Source: RGIG8597 sp045133795 (GTDB taxonomy: Bacteria > Spirochaetota > GWE2-31-10). From it: DNA of 24,621 nt. A model generated the notes under the pieces. That model saw only the letters and a program-made list of their open reading frames with translations, had not been told where the DNA came from and made no database searches. Shown here piece by piece: positions 8,368 through 16,468 of this stretch; within the stretch, counting starts at the first letter, position 1; the number at the start of each line of letters is the position of its first letter. Both the position numbers and the translations under genes were made by a program. The DNA lies in the NCBI GenBank assembly GCA_045133795.1, contig JBGUUT010000081.1:1-24621 (forward strand), in the 5' to 3' direction.

Positions 8368-10164
8368 TTATTTTAAAAACAGTATATCACTTTCCAAGCC
8401 ATTTAGTGTATCATAAAAAATATTTTCCCATTTATTATTTACAGCTAAAAAAGAATATGGATGAGCAATATAAATTAACGGGCACTGTTCCAAAATTATT
8501 CGTTGGTACTCATCCCAAACTGACTTTGCTTTATCATATTCCAATGCATAAGTTCCTGCCTCATACAATCTATCAATTTCAGCTTCCCATTCTGTCGCCG
8601 GCGTTTTCTGCATTGGATACCACAAATGAAGTCGCCCGTTAGACGGCCAAACATTTGAGCCTTGTGTAGGCCAATAATTTGAACCGAATGACATTATCGT
8701 ACAATCCCAATCAAATGTAGAAGTCAACATGTCTATAATCTTTTGAAAATCCATACTGCGAATATTTACTTTGATACCCAAATTAGATGCTTCATCTGCA
8801 AAAATTGTAGCTACATCAAGGCGAATATTATTTTCACCGTTTACGAGTAAATCAAATTCCACCGGGTTACCGTCACGGTCACGCATTTTTTTATCAGTAC
8901 CAAAATCAAAACCAGCCTTATTAAGAAGTCGCAAAGCGTGAGCCGGATCATAAGTATATTCGAGTTTTATTTTTTCATTATACATAGGATTCGCCTTACA
9001 GAAAAAATCGTGCGCCGGTTCTCCCAAACCTCGATATACTTGTCTGATAATGCGCTCTCGATTAATAAGACAACTCATAGCCTGACGAAATTGCGTAGAA
9101 GAAAACCATTTATGCTTTTTCTCTTCCAATTTTTCCGGATTCTGATTGAACGTAATATAATCACTGCCGAGTGAAGTTCCACCGTCATATACGGTATAAT
9201 TTTTTTCGTCCCTATTTATATATTCTTCAAGATTTTCATGTCTTACATTTATATAATCAACTTGACCGCTTTTAAAAAGTAGGTTTTCTGCATTTAAATC
9301 TCCTACTACTTTATAAATTGCGGTCTCATAATACGGCAAAACAACGCCGTTTTCATCTTTTTTCCAATAATTCGGATTGCGTTTCATTACAATTCGGACT
9401 CCCGGAGTATATTCTACAATATGCATAGGCCCCATAGACGGTAACGTTTTCAAGTCTGTATCAATACTCAAAACATTCAAAACGCCTTCAATTCCCCGCT
9501 CTTTTTTTGCCTTTTCATAAATATATTTCGGTCCAAAGTTCATATTGGTCGATAAAAGCGGATTAGCGTCAACTTTAGGAAGATGAAATTCAAATGTCAA
9601 TCTGTCAACTTTATGGATTGTAATTCTTTTTTCCGAGCCGTCATCCATTGTTACAAATTGTGCGGCATATCCGGAAGTTCGTAATGCAGCATCTCCGTGG
9701 ATTTCGTCATACCAAAAAATCGGATCGTCTGCCGTTACAGGAACACGAACTTTCCCGTCACTTGTTGTCCAATACATATTATCACGCAGATAATATCGAA
9801 CAATCATTCCGCCGCTTTCGGGTGTTTCTATTTCAAACTTACAAGCTGCCTGTGGAGTAAACTCTTTTTTGTATGGGTCATAATTAACTAAATAATCATG
9901 TAACGGCTCTAAAATATTTTGTGCCGAAGAATCTCCGCTGGCTATAATATTGAAAGACTTCGGTTCACCGCTTGTTACAAGATTTATTGTTCCGCCGACT
10001 TTTCCTATTTTAAAAGGTTGCCCGCCCGGTTTACGAACTGTTTTGGATAAAAAATCATTTTTCATCGCCTGCTTAACAGCTTCAATCTCGCTTTCCGCAT
10101 ATTCCGGTTCTTTTACACACGCAAATAATATTGCGATTAATAATATAGATAATATTTGCTTCAT
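8368..10164 (-). CDS. Family-5 (oligopeptide-type) ABC solute-binding lipoprotein
   Basis: This is a 598-residue periplasmic binding protein of the SBP_bac_5 (OppA/DppA/NikA-like) superfamily. The signal peptide ends in lipobox LFAC (Cys16). The mature part begins a typical first beta strand (GGTINLVTSGEPKSFN, about residue 57) and continues with the family's NPNYW segment (about 265). A mid-protein segment, FRQAMSCLINRERI, matches the conserved FRxAl...idre region, and the C-terminal lobe contains QRIILEQCPLIYI. Length is in the family's upper normal range. No permease or ATPase genes flank it, so it is an orphan binding protein here. A chemoreceptor follows directly, so it may feed a transporter encoded elsewhere, a sensor, or both. 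The ligand is not predictable by eye: peptide is usual, but oligosaccharides and nickel occur in the family. Start: AAGGA seven bases before the ATG. Confidence 0.92.
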   Translation of the reverse strand: MKQILSILLIAILFACVKEPEYAESEIEAVKQAMKNDFLSKTVRKPGGQPFKIGKVGGTINLVTSGEPKSFNIIASGDSSAQNILEPLHDYLVNYDPYKKEFTPQAACKFEIETPESGGMIVRYYLRDNMYWTTSDGKVRVPVTADDPIFWYDEIHGDAALRTSGYAAQFVTMDDGSEKRITIHKVDRLTFEFHLPKVDANPLLSTNMNFGPKYIYEKAKKERGIEGVLNVLSIDTDLKTLPSMGPMHIVEYTPGVRIVMKRNPNYWKKDENGVVLPYYETAIYKVVGDLNAENLLFKSGQVDYINVRHENLEEYINRDEKNYTVYDGGTSLGSDYITFNQNPEKLEEKKHKWFSSTQFRQAMSCLINRERIIRQVYRGLGEPAHDFFCKANPMYNEKIKLEYTYDPAHALRLLNKAGFDFGTDKKMRDRDGNPVEFDLLVNGENNIRLDVATIFADEASNLGIKVNIRSMDFQKIIDMLTSTFDWDCTIMSFGSNYWPTQGSNVWPSNGRLHLWYPMQKTPATEWEAEIDRLYEAGTYALEYDKAKSVWDEYQRIILEQCPLIYIAHPYSFLAVNNKWENIFYDTLNGLESDILFLK

Positions 10165-10235
10165 TGCTTTTTCCTTAATGAATAAACATTTGTATTTTAT
10201 CGGCTTCTGGGAAAAATATTTTATCCTACAAAACA

Positions 10236-10274
10236 GCCCAGACCTCTATCCCATTACAGAATAGAGGTCTGGGC
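10236..10274. repeat. Complete dispersed palindrome (copy 2)
   Basis: Perfect 14-bp arms, GCCCAGACCTCTAT (10236-10249) and ATAGAGGTCTGGGC (10261-10274), flank an 11-nt loop. Related copies lie at 13180-13218 and, as a half copy, at about 85-107. The loop carries CAGAATA shared with copy 3. On the minus strand the stem is followed by TGTTTTG. It lies between the flippase 3' end and the binding-protein gene, next to a separate terminator hairpin. Confidence 0.8.
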
Positions 10275-10281
10275 AAAAATA

Positions 10282-10330
10282 AAAAGTCCGCAACTTGTAA
10301 AAAGACAATAATTACAAATCACGGACTTTT
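10282..10330 (-). terminator. Intrinsic terminator of the flippase gene
   Basis: A 19-bp stem with three mismatches has arms 10282-10300 and 10312-10330 (ends AAAAGTCCG and CGGACTTTT) around an 11-nt loop. On the minus strand it starts about 17 bases after the flippase stop and runs into TTTTTATTTTT, the classic layout of a Rho-independent terminator. Confidence 0.8.
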
Positions 10331-10347
10331 AGCAAATAAAAAATTAA

Positions 10348-11808
10348 TTACCTTTTCAAATCTTTCAATCGCAAGATTCTAAATACAAATGTTAATGCTG
10401 CAAATACACAAACAATTATCACTTTTATTAAGATAGACCAAACAATTCCAAGTGAAAATATTGTATTCCCAAAATATGAAAGTATCATCCAGCAAAATAC
10501 GGCTAATGCCGTTATTGCAAGGAAACGCCAGTAGCAAATATTAATATGATGTATCTTCTGACTCCATACAAAAACAAACGCACCAAGAAGAAATAGCGAT
10601 ACCAAGGTAGCCCACGATGCTCCCATTGCACCAAACTTCGGAACAAGTAAAATATTTAATAACAAATTGGCTGCCCCCTGAATAATCGAACCTACAGCTA
10701 CCAGAACGGTCTTCTTATAAAAATTTAAGATTTCATTAAACGGACGATACCATGATTGAAACAAATAAGCCAATGCAACTATAGGAACGAAAACAAACGC
10801 ACCGTGATAAGAACTTTCCGTAAGAATCGCTATTGCCTCTCGCCCTAAAACACTGATTCCTACTACAATCCACAGACAGACAAAATAATAAATAGGTAAA
10901 AAATGACCTACTTTCTCTCCGCCGGTTTTATCATCTTCACTGAAACCTTCGTACATAATCGGTTTATATGCTAAGAAAATCGCTCCGGAAAACACAGCCA
11001 CCATTTGAGCCAAAGAATAACCGATAGAATATACTCCGGTTTCCGCAAAGCCTTTAAATGCACCGACAACAAGTTTATCCGACAAAAGTGTAATCCATGA
11101 ACACAGCTGACTCGGAATCAACGGTAAAGAATACTTAAGTCCTTCTTTAATTACGTTGAAATCAAATTCAAATGCAATTAATTTCTTACGCAATAAAACC
11201 CACAGATAAATCAGAAAATAAAAAATATCCGCCGCAAACATTCCGTAAATTTTAGCTTCAGCTTCCATTTTCGGAACAATCAATAAGAAAATAAAAATAC
11301 CGTTAAGAATCACATAGTAAATAATATTTACCAACCCGACAAACTCAGCTTTTAAATTTTGTAATTGAAATGCATTGCCGATAAAACTCAACTGATAAAG
11401 CAAAATCCCCATCATCGCCAGTGTCATAAACGGATGAAAAAGATAATCCATTGAATTAGCATCCAAATAGAAGAAACTGATTATTATCGAAATAAATATA
11501 AAAAATGTTCCCCAACCTACTATCAGCCAAAAGTAAGAACTGATAAAACGACGTAACATTTTTTCATCATTATTATATTTATAATAAAAACGGTAATATG
11601 CAGCATCTAAACACAACGAAATAAGCGACGGCAATACCATTCTGATTGCATTCACAACTTCCAAAATTCCGTAATTTCTCGTATCGATATAACGAGTTAT
11701 CAAAGGAAGTATAATCACCTGCAAAACTTTTATCAAAATCGAAGAAATAAAATAAACCCCGCCCTTTTGAGCGACCTTTTTAAATATTCCGCCCTCGCTT
11801 TCTTTCAT
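10348..11808 (-). CDS. Polysaccharide/oligosaccharide flippase (Wzx-like, MVF/MATE fold)
   Basis: This is a polytopic inner-membrane protein of about 486 residues, with roughly 12-14 hydrophobic segments separated by short basic loops. The N-terminus reads KKVAQKGGVYFISSILIKVL, then PLITRYIDTRNYGILEVV. That layout is typical of polysaccharide biosynthesis (Wzx/RfbX) flippases, which move undecaprenyl-linked sugar units across the inner membrane. The open frame extends to 11847, but the start at 11808 is preferred. The extra 13 residues are polar and not part of the fold, AAGGG precedes 11808 (spacing somewhat long), and a TATAAT-like box at 11859-11864 would leave almost no leader for the upstream ATG. 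No glycosyltransferase genes adjoin it, so its glycan is unknown. A lipid II flippase (MurJ) is less likely, because the sequence resembles the Wzx rather than the MurJ branch; this judgement is by eye. Confidence 0.85.
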   Translation of the reverse strand: MKESEGGIFKKVAQKGGVYFISSILIKVLQVIILPLITRYIDTRNYGILEVVNAIRMVLPSLISLCLDAAYYRFYYKYNNDEKMLRRFISSYFWLIVGWGTFFIFISIIISFFYLDANSMDYLFHPFMTLAMMGILLYQLSFIGNAFQLQNLKAEFVGLVNIIYYVILNGIFIFLLIVPKMEAEAKIYGMFAADIFYFLIYLWVLLRKKLIAFEFDFNVIKEGLKYSLPLIPSQLCSWITLLSDKLVVGAFKGFAETGVYSIGYSLAQMVAVFSGAIFLAYKPIMYEGFSEDDKTGGEKVGHFLPIYYFVCLWIVVGISVLGREAIAILTESSYHGAFVFVPIVALAYLFQSWYRPFNEILNFYKKTVLVAVGSIIQGAANLLLNILLVPKFGAMGASWATLVSLFLLGAFVFVWSQKIHHINICYWRFLAITALAVFCWMILSYFGNTIFSLGIVWSILIKVIIVCVFAALTFVFRILRLKDLKR

Positions 11809-11968
11809 ATTCAAACCATTTCCCTTAATTGCACATTTTGTCTGCATTGTAACACAGAATTATATGGCTATAACATGTTTTTTCTTATAAAGATAGTAAA
11901 AGAATCCTCTTTAATCTTTAAAAAGAAGTAGAATATTATTCGAAAATTAATTTTAAGGAATAATAATT

Positions 11969-13171
11969 ATGAGTCTAAACAATACTCCAGCCTCTGAACG
12001 AATACATATCGGGATTTTCGGACGACGAAATGCAGGAAAATCAAGCTTAATCAATGCTATAACCGGGCAAAATCTGGCTGTCGTTTCTGACGTTGCCGGA
12101 ACTACTACCGATCCCGTAATGAAATCAATGGAATTACTTCCGCTCGGTCCGGTTGTAATAATTGATACACCGGGAATCGACGACATCGGAGAATTAGGTA
12201 AAATGCGTGTTACGAAAAGTTATCAAGCCTTAAACAAAACTGATATTGCCATTTTAGCAATCGACGGTACTATAGGCATAAATGATCATGACCTTTCTAT
12301 TATAAAGCGTTTAGAAGATAAGAATATTCCTTTTATTATTGTTCTGACAAAATCTGATGAAAATAAAAACTGCGACCTCTCGGAAGAACTTACAAAGAAA
12401 TCAATAAAAGTCAGCAGTAAAACCGGAGAAAATATAAATGAATTAAAAGAACGCATTGCAACTTTACGCCCTTCCGGTGAAAATACAAATCGTATTGTAG
12501 CTGATTTATTGCAACCGAATGATTTTGTCGTTCTTGTCGTTCCTATCGACAGTGCTGCACCGAAAGGCCGCTTAATTTTACCGCAACAACAAACAATTCG
12601 TGACATTCTTGATTCCGGAGCAGTTTCAATTGTTACCAGAGATACAGAACTTGACGACACTTTAAAAAAATTAGGCAAGCAACCAAAACTTGTAATCACC
12701 GACAGTCAAGCATTTGCAAAAGTTTCAAAAATTACTCCGCAAGATATCATGTTAACATCATTTTCAATCTTGTTTGCTCGTTACAAAGGTAATTTACAAA
12801 CCGCCGTACAAGGAGCCAAAGCATTAGAAACATTAACTGACGGTGACAAGATTTTAATCAGCGAAGGATGTACTCATCATCGCCAATGTGAAGATATAGG
12901 AACGGTAAAATTACCGAAATGGATTGAAGAATATACCGGAAAAAAATTCGATTTTAAATTTACAAGCGGAACGGAATTTCCGGAAGATTTATCACCTTAC
13001 AAACTTATAATTCACTGCGGTGCATGTACATTAAACGAAAGAGAAATGAAATATCGCCAACAATGTGCCATTGACCAAAATATCCCTATTACAAATTACG
13101 GAATATTAATATCGTATATACAAGGAATTCTTATGCGATGTATCGCCGCATTCCCGGAATTTTCAAATTAA
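11969..13171 (+). CDS. hydF: [FeFe]-hydrogenase maturation GTPase HydF
   Basis: HydF is the scaffold on which the radical-SAM enzymes HydE and HydG build the 2Fe subcluster before transfer to apo-hydrogenase HydA. The 400 residues are a complete, normal-length HydF. The N-terminal Era-like GTPase domain has a P-loop (GRRNAGKS, 18-25), DTPG (66-69) and TKSD (127-130). A middle dimerisation domain follows. The C-terminal cluster-binding domain has Cys301-x-His303 and, 45 residues later, His349-Cys350-x-x-Cys353, matching the CxH...HCxxC signature of HydF. This rules out the plain GTPases Era and Der. TAAGGA is placed well upstream of the ATG. No hydE, hydG or hydA is present in the window, so the maturation genes are dispersed in this genome. 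It implies fermentative hydrogen metabolism. Confidence 0.96.
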   Translation: MSLNNTPASERIHIGIFGRRNAGKSSLINAITGQNLAVVSDVAGTTTDPVMKSMELLPLGPVVIIDTPGIDDIGELGKMRVTKSYQALNKTDIAILAIDGTIGINDHDLSIIKRLEDKNIPFIIVLTKSDENKNCDLSEELTKKSIKVSSKTGENINELKERIATLRPSGENTNRIVADLLQPNDFVVLVVPIDSAAPKGRLILPQQQTIRDILDSGAVSIVTRDTELDDTLKKLGKQPKLVITDSQAFAKVSKITPQDIMLTSFSILFARYKGNLQTAVQGAKALETLTDGDKILISEGCTHHRQCEDIGTVKLPKWIEEYTGKKFDFKFTSGTEFPEDLSPYKLIIHCGACTLNEREMKYRQQCAIDQNIPITNYGILISYIQGILMRCIAAFPEFSN

Positions 13172-13179
13172 AAAAACAT

Positions 13180-13218
13180 GCCCAGACCTCAATACCAAAA
13201 CAGAATACAGGTCCGGGC
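13180..13218 (-). terminator. Dispersed palindrome (copy 3), terminator of the six-gene operon
   Basis: Arms GCCCAGACCT (13180-13189) and AGGTCCGGGC (13209-13218) enclose a 19-nt loop. The single A-C mismatch on the plus strand becomes a G-U wobble when read on the minus strand, where the stem is followed by ATGTTTTTTT. This favours a Rho-independent terminator for the mnmA-ending operon. It is homologous to copy 2 at 10236-10274 and begins 9 bases after the hydF stop. Confidence 0.7.
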
Positions 13219-13235
13219 AATATTCTCAAAATGAT

Positions 13236-14273
13236 TTAAACAATTATTCCGCCGCCTGCAACCACAGATTTTTCGTCACCGTTACCGTCATACAAAACCA
13301 AATGTTGACCGGCAGCCGCCCAAGGTGTTGCATATTTCAATATAACACAATCATTTTCAATATTTTCGACCGGTACAAATCCGGCAGAAGAACGCAAACG
13401 TGCGGTAAGATTCTTTTGATTTTCTTTATGCTTATATTTTCCGTGCAAAATCAATTGTTTCACCGATATTCTGTCATTATATAATTCCGAATAATCTCCC
13501 ACGATTATTCTGTTCTCATCCGGAATTATTTTTGTAATAAACAACGGTTGATTTACTTTTATACCAAGTCCGCGTCGCTGTCCTATCGTGTACAATGGAT
13601 AACCGTCGTGATTCCCTAATACTTTTCCCGTATTATCAGTTATCATTCCGGACTGAAACTCAACTCCGTTATTTTCTAAAAACTTCATTATTCCGTTCGG
13701 AGCAAAACAAAGCCCTTGACTGTCTTTACGATTTGCTGTTACCAAACAAATTTCACGTGCAACATTACGAACTTCTTCTTTATTTTTAAAACATGACAAC
13801 GGAAATACTGTATGTCGCAACAACTGCGGCGAAAGACGGTACAACATATACGACTGATCTTTGAAAGTAGCGTTCCATCTGCGAATATAATGCAAGCCGT
13901 CATCTGCATTCTGTAATGCAGCATAATGCCCGGTAGCAATCTTTTCAATTCCCTCACGTTCGGCAATCTTTGCCAATCGCTCAAACTTAAAAACTGCATT
14001 ACAAAGCGGACACGGCGAAGGAGTAACTCCTTTGACATAATCTTCAATAAAAGGCTTTAACACCGACGTTTTAAAATCTGTTTCGCAATTATCAAAAATT
14101 AATTTAATTCCCAAACGAGCAGCTGATTGCCTTGCAAACTCCATATTTTCATGTTGATTATCATTTATCAGTAACTGTACTCCGATTACTTCATAACCGG
14201 CTTTCTGCAAAAGAAAAGCGGAGGTACTACTGTCTACGCCTCCGCTAAATCCCACAATTATTTTTTCTTTCAT
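13236..14273 (-). CDS. mnmA: tRNA-specific 2-thiouridylase MnmA
   Basis: MnmA activates U34 of tRNA(Lys/Glu/Gln) with ATP and inserts sulfur to make 2-thiouridine. The N-terminal PP-loop is SGGVDSS (10-16). The catalytic region has PCPLCNAVFKF (87-97), TGHYA (114-118) and KDQSYMLYRL (138-147). The second catalytic cysteine is in DSQGLCF (Cys189), and the central YTIGQRRGLGI motif follows. The C-terminal beta-barrel closes the protein. The 345 residues are within 10-20 of the usual length. Besides Cys91, the usual first catalytic cysteine, Cys88 gives a CxxC. Together with Cys189 this is the three-cysteine pattern discussed for iron-sulfur-dependent thiouridylases. The gene is last in the operon, nine bases after the preceding stop, with only a weak Shine-Dalgarno (GCGGTT), so translational coupling is likely. 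Confidence 0.93.
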   Translation of the reverse strand: MKEKIIVGFSGGVDSSTSAFLLQKAGYEVIGVQLLINDNQHENMEFARQSAARLGIKLIFDNCETDFKTSVLKPFIEDYVKGVTPSPCPLCNAVFKFERLAKIAEREGIEKIATGHYAALQNADDGLHYIRRWNATFKDQSYMLYRLSPQLLRHTVFPLSCFKNKEEVRNVAREICLVTANRKDSQGLCFAPNGIMKFLENNGVEFQSGMITDNTGKVLGNHDGYPLYTIGQRRGLGIKVNQPLFITKIIPDENRIIVGDYSELYNDRISVKQLILHGKYKHKENQKNLTARLRSSAGFVPVENIENDCVILKYATPWAAAGQHLVLYDGNGDEKSVVAGGGIIV

Positions 14274-14282
14274 AAATAACCG

Positions 14283-15131
14283 CTAATCTTTTAATTTTCC
14301 GCCAAAATCTTTATAGATAAACTTTTTCTTATTTCCGTAGATAATCGCACCTTCTACCGTAACATAAGAATATCCATCTAGGTTATATTGCAAAATATAA
14401 AAATACAAGCTTCCATTTTTATCCATTAGATACGGCACATCAACACGAAGAGTCAGATATTCTGAATTTTCATAATAAGCACCTTGTTTGTTATAATTAC
14501 AAAAAATTTTGCAATCCATACCTTCAATATTTTTGCTTAGAGGCTGTGCTGATTTATCATTAAAAATATCTTGCTCTTTTAATTCATCTACAATTTTCTT
14601 TACCATCTGGTCAAAAATAATTTTCTCATCAGTCAATGACAGTATATCTCCGGTAAATGAAGCATCTTCCGTAATAAAATTATTTACCTCTGCATTTTCT
14701 TCATCTACCATCTGAAATGAATATTTCCCGGTAGGTTCTCCGTCATCGGCAAGATACTCCAACAATGTAAAAGAGAACTTCTTTTCTTGCAAATATATCA
14801 ATCCGGAAGCATCAATTGCCGGACAATATTTAGTCACTGTATCACATTGATATTGGTTAGCACCTAAATCTTTATTAATCCCTGTCATTAAATCAGACAA
14901 AGGTGTCAATAAATTATAACTGGGACTGCTTTCGTCAAGAGCCGCTACCATGTATTTCCCGTTTTTATAATCATTCACATCCATTACACTGTGGATTTTA
15001 TCTTCATAATACTCACGAGCTTCTGATTTCGGTACTCTTTCTGAAAGAATATATCGTTGCTCCGTACTTTCACATGAAAAAAACATCATGCAGGGAATAC
15101 ACAGTAAAAAAAGTTTTTTTAATATCTTCAT
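14283..15131 (-). CDS. Lipoprotein of unknown function
   Basis: This is a 282-residue predicted lipoprotein. A basic, hydrophobic signal peptide ends in lipobox FFSC (Cys20). I do not recognise the mature domain. It is mixed alpha/beta and acidic in the middle (about 150-200), with several strand-like aromatic segments toward the C-terminus (about 225-275). It has no repeats, no further membrane segments and no obvious catalytic motif. A good ribosome-binding site (GGGGAG, five bases before the ATG) supports the start. It lies 17 bp after the UPF0164 barrel gene and 9 bp before mnmA, inside a tight operon. It may be a periplasmic accessory of the barrel protein or the M48 protease, but this is only context. 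Confidence 0.85.
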   Translation of the reverse strand: MKILKKLFLLCIPCMMFFSCESTEQRYILSERVPKSEAREYYEDKIHSVMDVNDYKNGKYMVAALDESSPSYNLLTPLSDLMTGINKDLGANQYQCDTVTKYCPAIDASGLIYLQEKKFSFTLLEYLADDGEPTGKYSFQMVDEENAEVNNFITEDASFTGDILSLTDEKIIFDQMVKKIVDELKEQDIFNDKSAQPLSKNIEGMDCKIFCNYNKQGAYYENSEYLTLRVDVPYLMDKNGSLYFYILQYNLDGYSYVTVEGAIIYGNKKKFIYKDFGGKLKD

Positions 15132-15148
15132 TACAACTCCCCTATATT

Positions 15149-16459
15149 TTAGAAAGAATATCCGCCGGAAATAAATACTGTCACGGCAAAAGCTTCCAAA
15201 TCTTGAATAGCAGTAGAACCGCCTATCATTTGAGCTTTACCCACACCGCCGGAAATTGTTGCACCGAGATTTACCGACATTGAAGAGGTTGCATAACCAA
15301 TACTGAAACTTCCGCCGTAAAGATTCACATGGTCAAGCTGGTCAGTCTTTCCGTTTTCAAGCTCAGGTGTATTGGCATTATCCGTAAAAAAGCCCAATCG
15401 TAATGGGAAATTTTGCGTAATATACCATTCTACACCGGTAGAAACATTCCACGTAAACCAATTATGAAAATCTGCATATTCATTTTCTTCATCTTGAACT
15501 GTCACATAAAAACTTCCGTCAAGTGATACCACCAAAGATTTGGTAATAAATCCTGCAACACCTATTGTCTGTTTTACAAATGTCGAACGAAATAATCCGT
15601 CTTCAAAAATATTTATCACATCATTTTCTTTTGAAGCTACTTGTGCATCAAAATAACCGGCAGCGAGATTAGAAGAATTAATCCCTTCCAACGTAGTTAC
15701 CTTGTTTGATTTCACATCTACCAAATGCAACGGCATACTGAATGAATAACCGATTGATAAATATTTTATCGGCATGTACTGAATCCCGAAATTATTCACA
15801 ATACTTACAATATCATCTCGTCTATACAAAGATGAATAAGTCGTTTGAGAGTTACCGTCTTCTAAATCAAAAACATGACTCTGCTGAAATATTTCACGAT
15901 TATTTGTATAACGAACAAACAAACCAAAACCTATAGACAACTGCTTCGACGGTAAGAATGAAAATGACGGACCGGCTTCATAAACCATGTAAGTTTTACT
16001 CAAATCTACATTTAAATTATCCGTATATTTTAACCCGCTGGTTGATGTAGGGATTTTAAATGAATCACGCTGGTCATACAACTCACTGTCCGGACTGGCT
16101 ACAGTAAACGCAAATGTAAAATGCTTATATTTTTGCAAAAATCCAAAAAAGTTCGGAATAAAAGAAAAAGAACGACGTGTATAATCAATTGATTCTTCCG
16201 CCCCGTTAAATTTTATACCTTTATACACCATTTGCTTATACTGTATTGCATTCGCCGACAGAGAGAAATAATTTGACGATGAAAAAGACAATCCTGCCGG
16301 GTTGTAATAAACTCCTTCCGGACCGTCAGCTATCGCACAATAAGCTCCCCCCATACTGGCAGCTCTGTCACCAATAAAAAAATTATTAAAATGGTAGTCA
16401 TCAGCAAAAACCATTTGCAAACAAAAACTCATTACTATTACTAAAATACTTTTTTTCAT
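15149..16459 (-). CDS. UPF0164 / FadL-like outer-membrane beta-barrel protein
   Basis: This outer-membrane protein of 436 residues has a cleavable signal peptide ending near VFA/DDYHF. The conserved N-terminal plug motif follows: GDRAASMGGAYCAIADGPEG, then VYYNPAGL, the hallmark of FadL/PorV/UPF0164 proteins. The rest is amphipathic strands, and it ends in GYSF with a terminal aromatic residue typical of BAM substrates. In treponemes UPF0164 forms a paralogous family (for example in T. pallidum) proposed to import hydrophobic nutrients such as fatty acids. The open frame extends to a GTG at 16468, but that codon is itself part of the Shine-Dalgarno AGGTG for the ATG at 16459. That Shine-Dalgarno also overlaps the stop of the M48 gene (TAGGTG), which implies translational coupling. 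Confidence 0.9.
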   Translation of the reverse strand: MKKSILVIVMSFCLQMVFADDYHFNNFFIGDRAASMGGAYCAIADGPEGVYYNPAGLSFSSSNYFSLSANAIQYKQMVYKGIKFNGAEESIDYTRRSFSFIPNFFGFLQKYKHFTFAFTVASPDSELYDQRDSFKIPTSTSGLKYTDNLNVDLSKTYMVYEAGPSFSFLPSKQLSIGFGLFVRYTNNREIFQQSHVFDLEDGNSQTTYSSLYRRDDIVSIVNNFGIQYMPIKYLSIGYSFSMPLHLVDVKSNKVTTLEGINSSNLAAGYFDAQVASKENDVINIFEDGLFRSTFVKQTIGVAGFITKSLVVSLDGSFYVTVQDEENEYADFHNWFTWNVSTGVEWYITQNFPLRLGFFTDNANTPELENGKTDQLDHVNLYGGSFSIGYATSSMSVNLGATISGGVGKAQMIGGSTAIQDLEAFAVTVFISGGYSF

Positions 16460-16468
16460 AAAAGACAC

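Noticed and set aside
11809..11847. N-terminal extension of the flippase to the upstream ATG
   Set aside because: There is no Shine-Dalgarno, and a TATAAT-like box lies only about 12 bp upstream, leaving almost no leader. The internal ATG fits the membrane protein start better.
12286..12699. 137-residue open frame antisense to hydF
   Set aside because: It is low-complexity Ser/Phe-rich shadow coding with no start signal, lying wholly inside a well-conserved gene.
13739..14047. 102-residue open frame on the same strand within mnmA
   Set aside because: It is an out-of-frame shadow. The mnmA frame carries every conserved motif across this stretch, so there is no frameshift.
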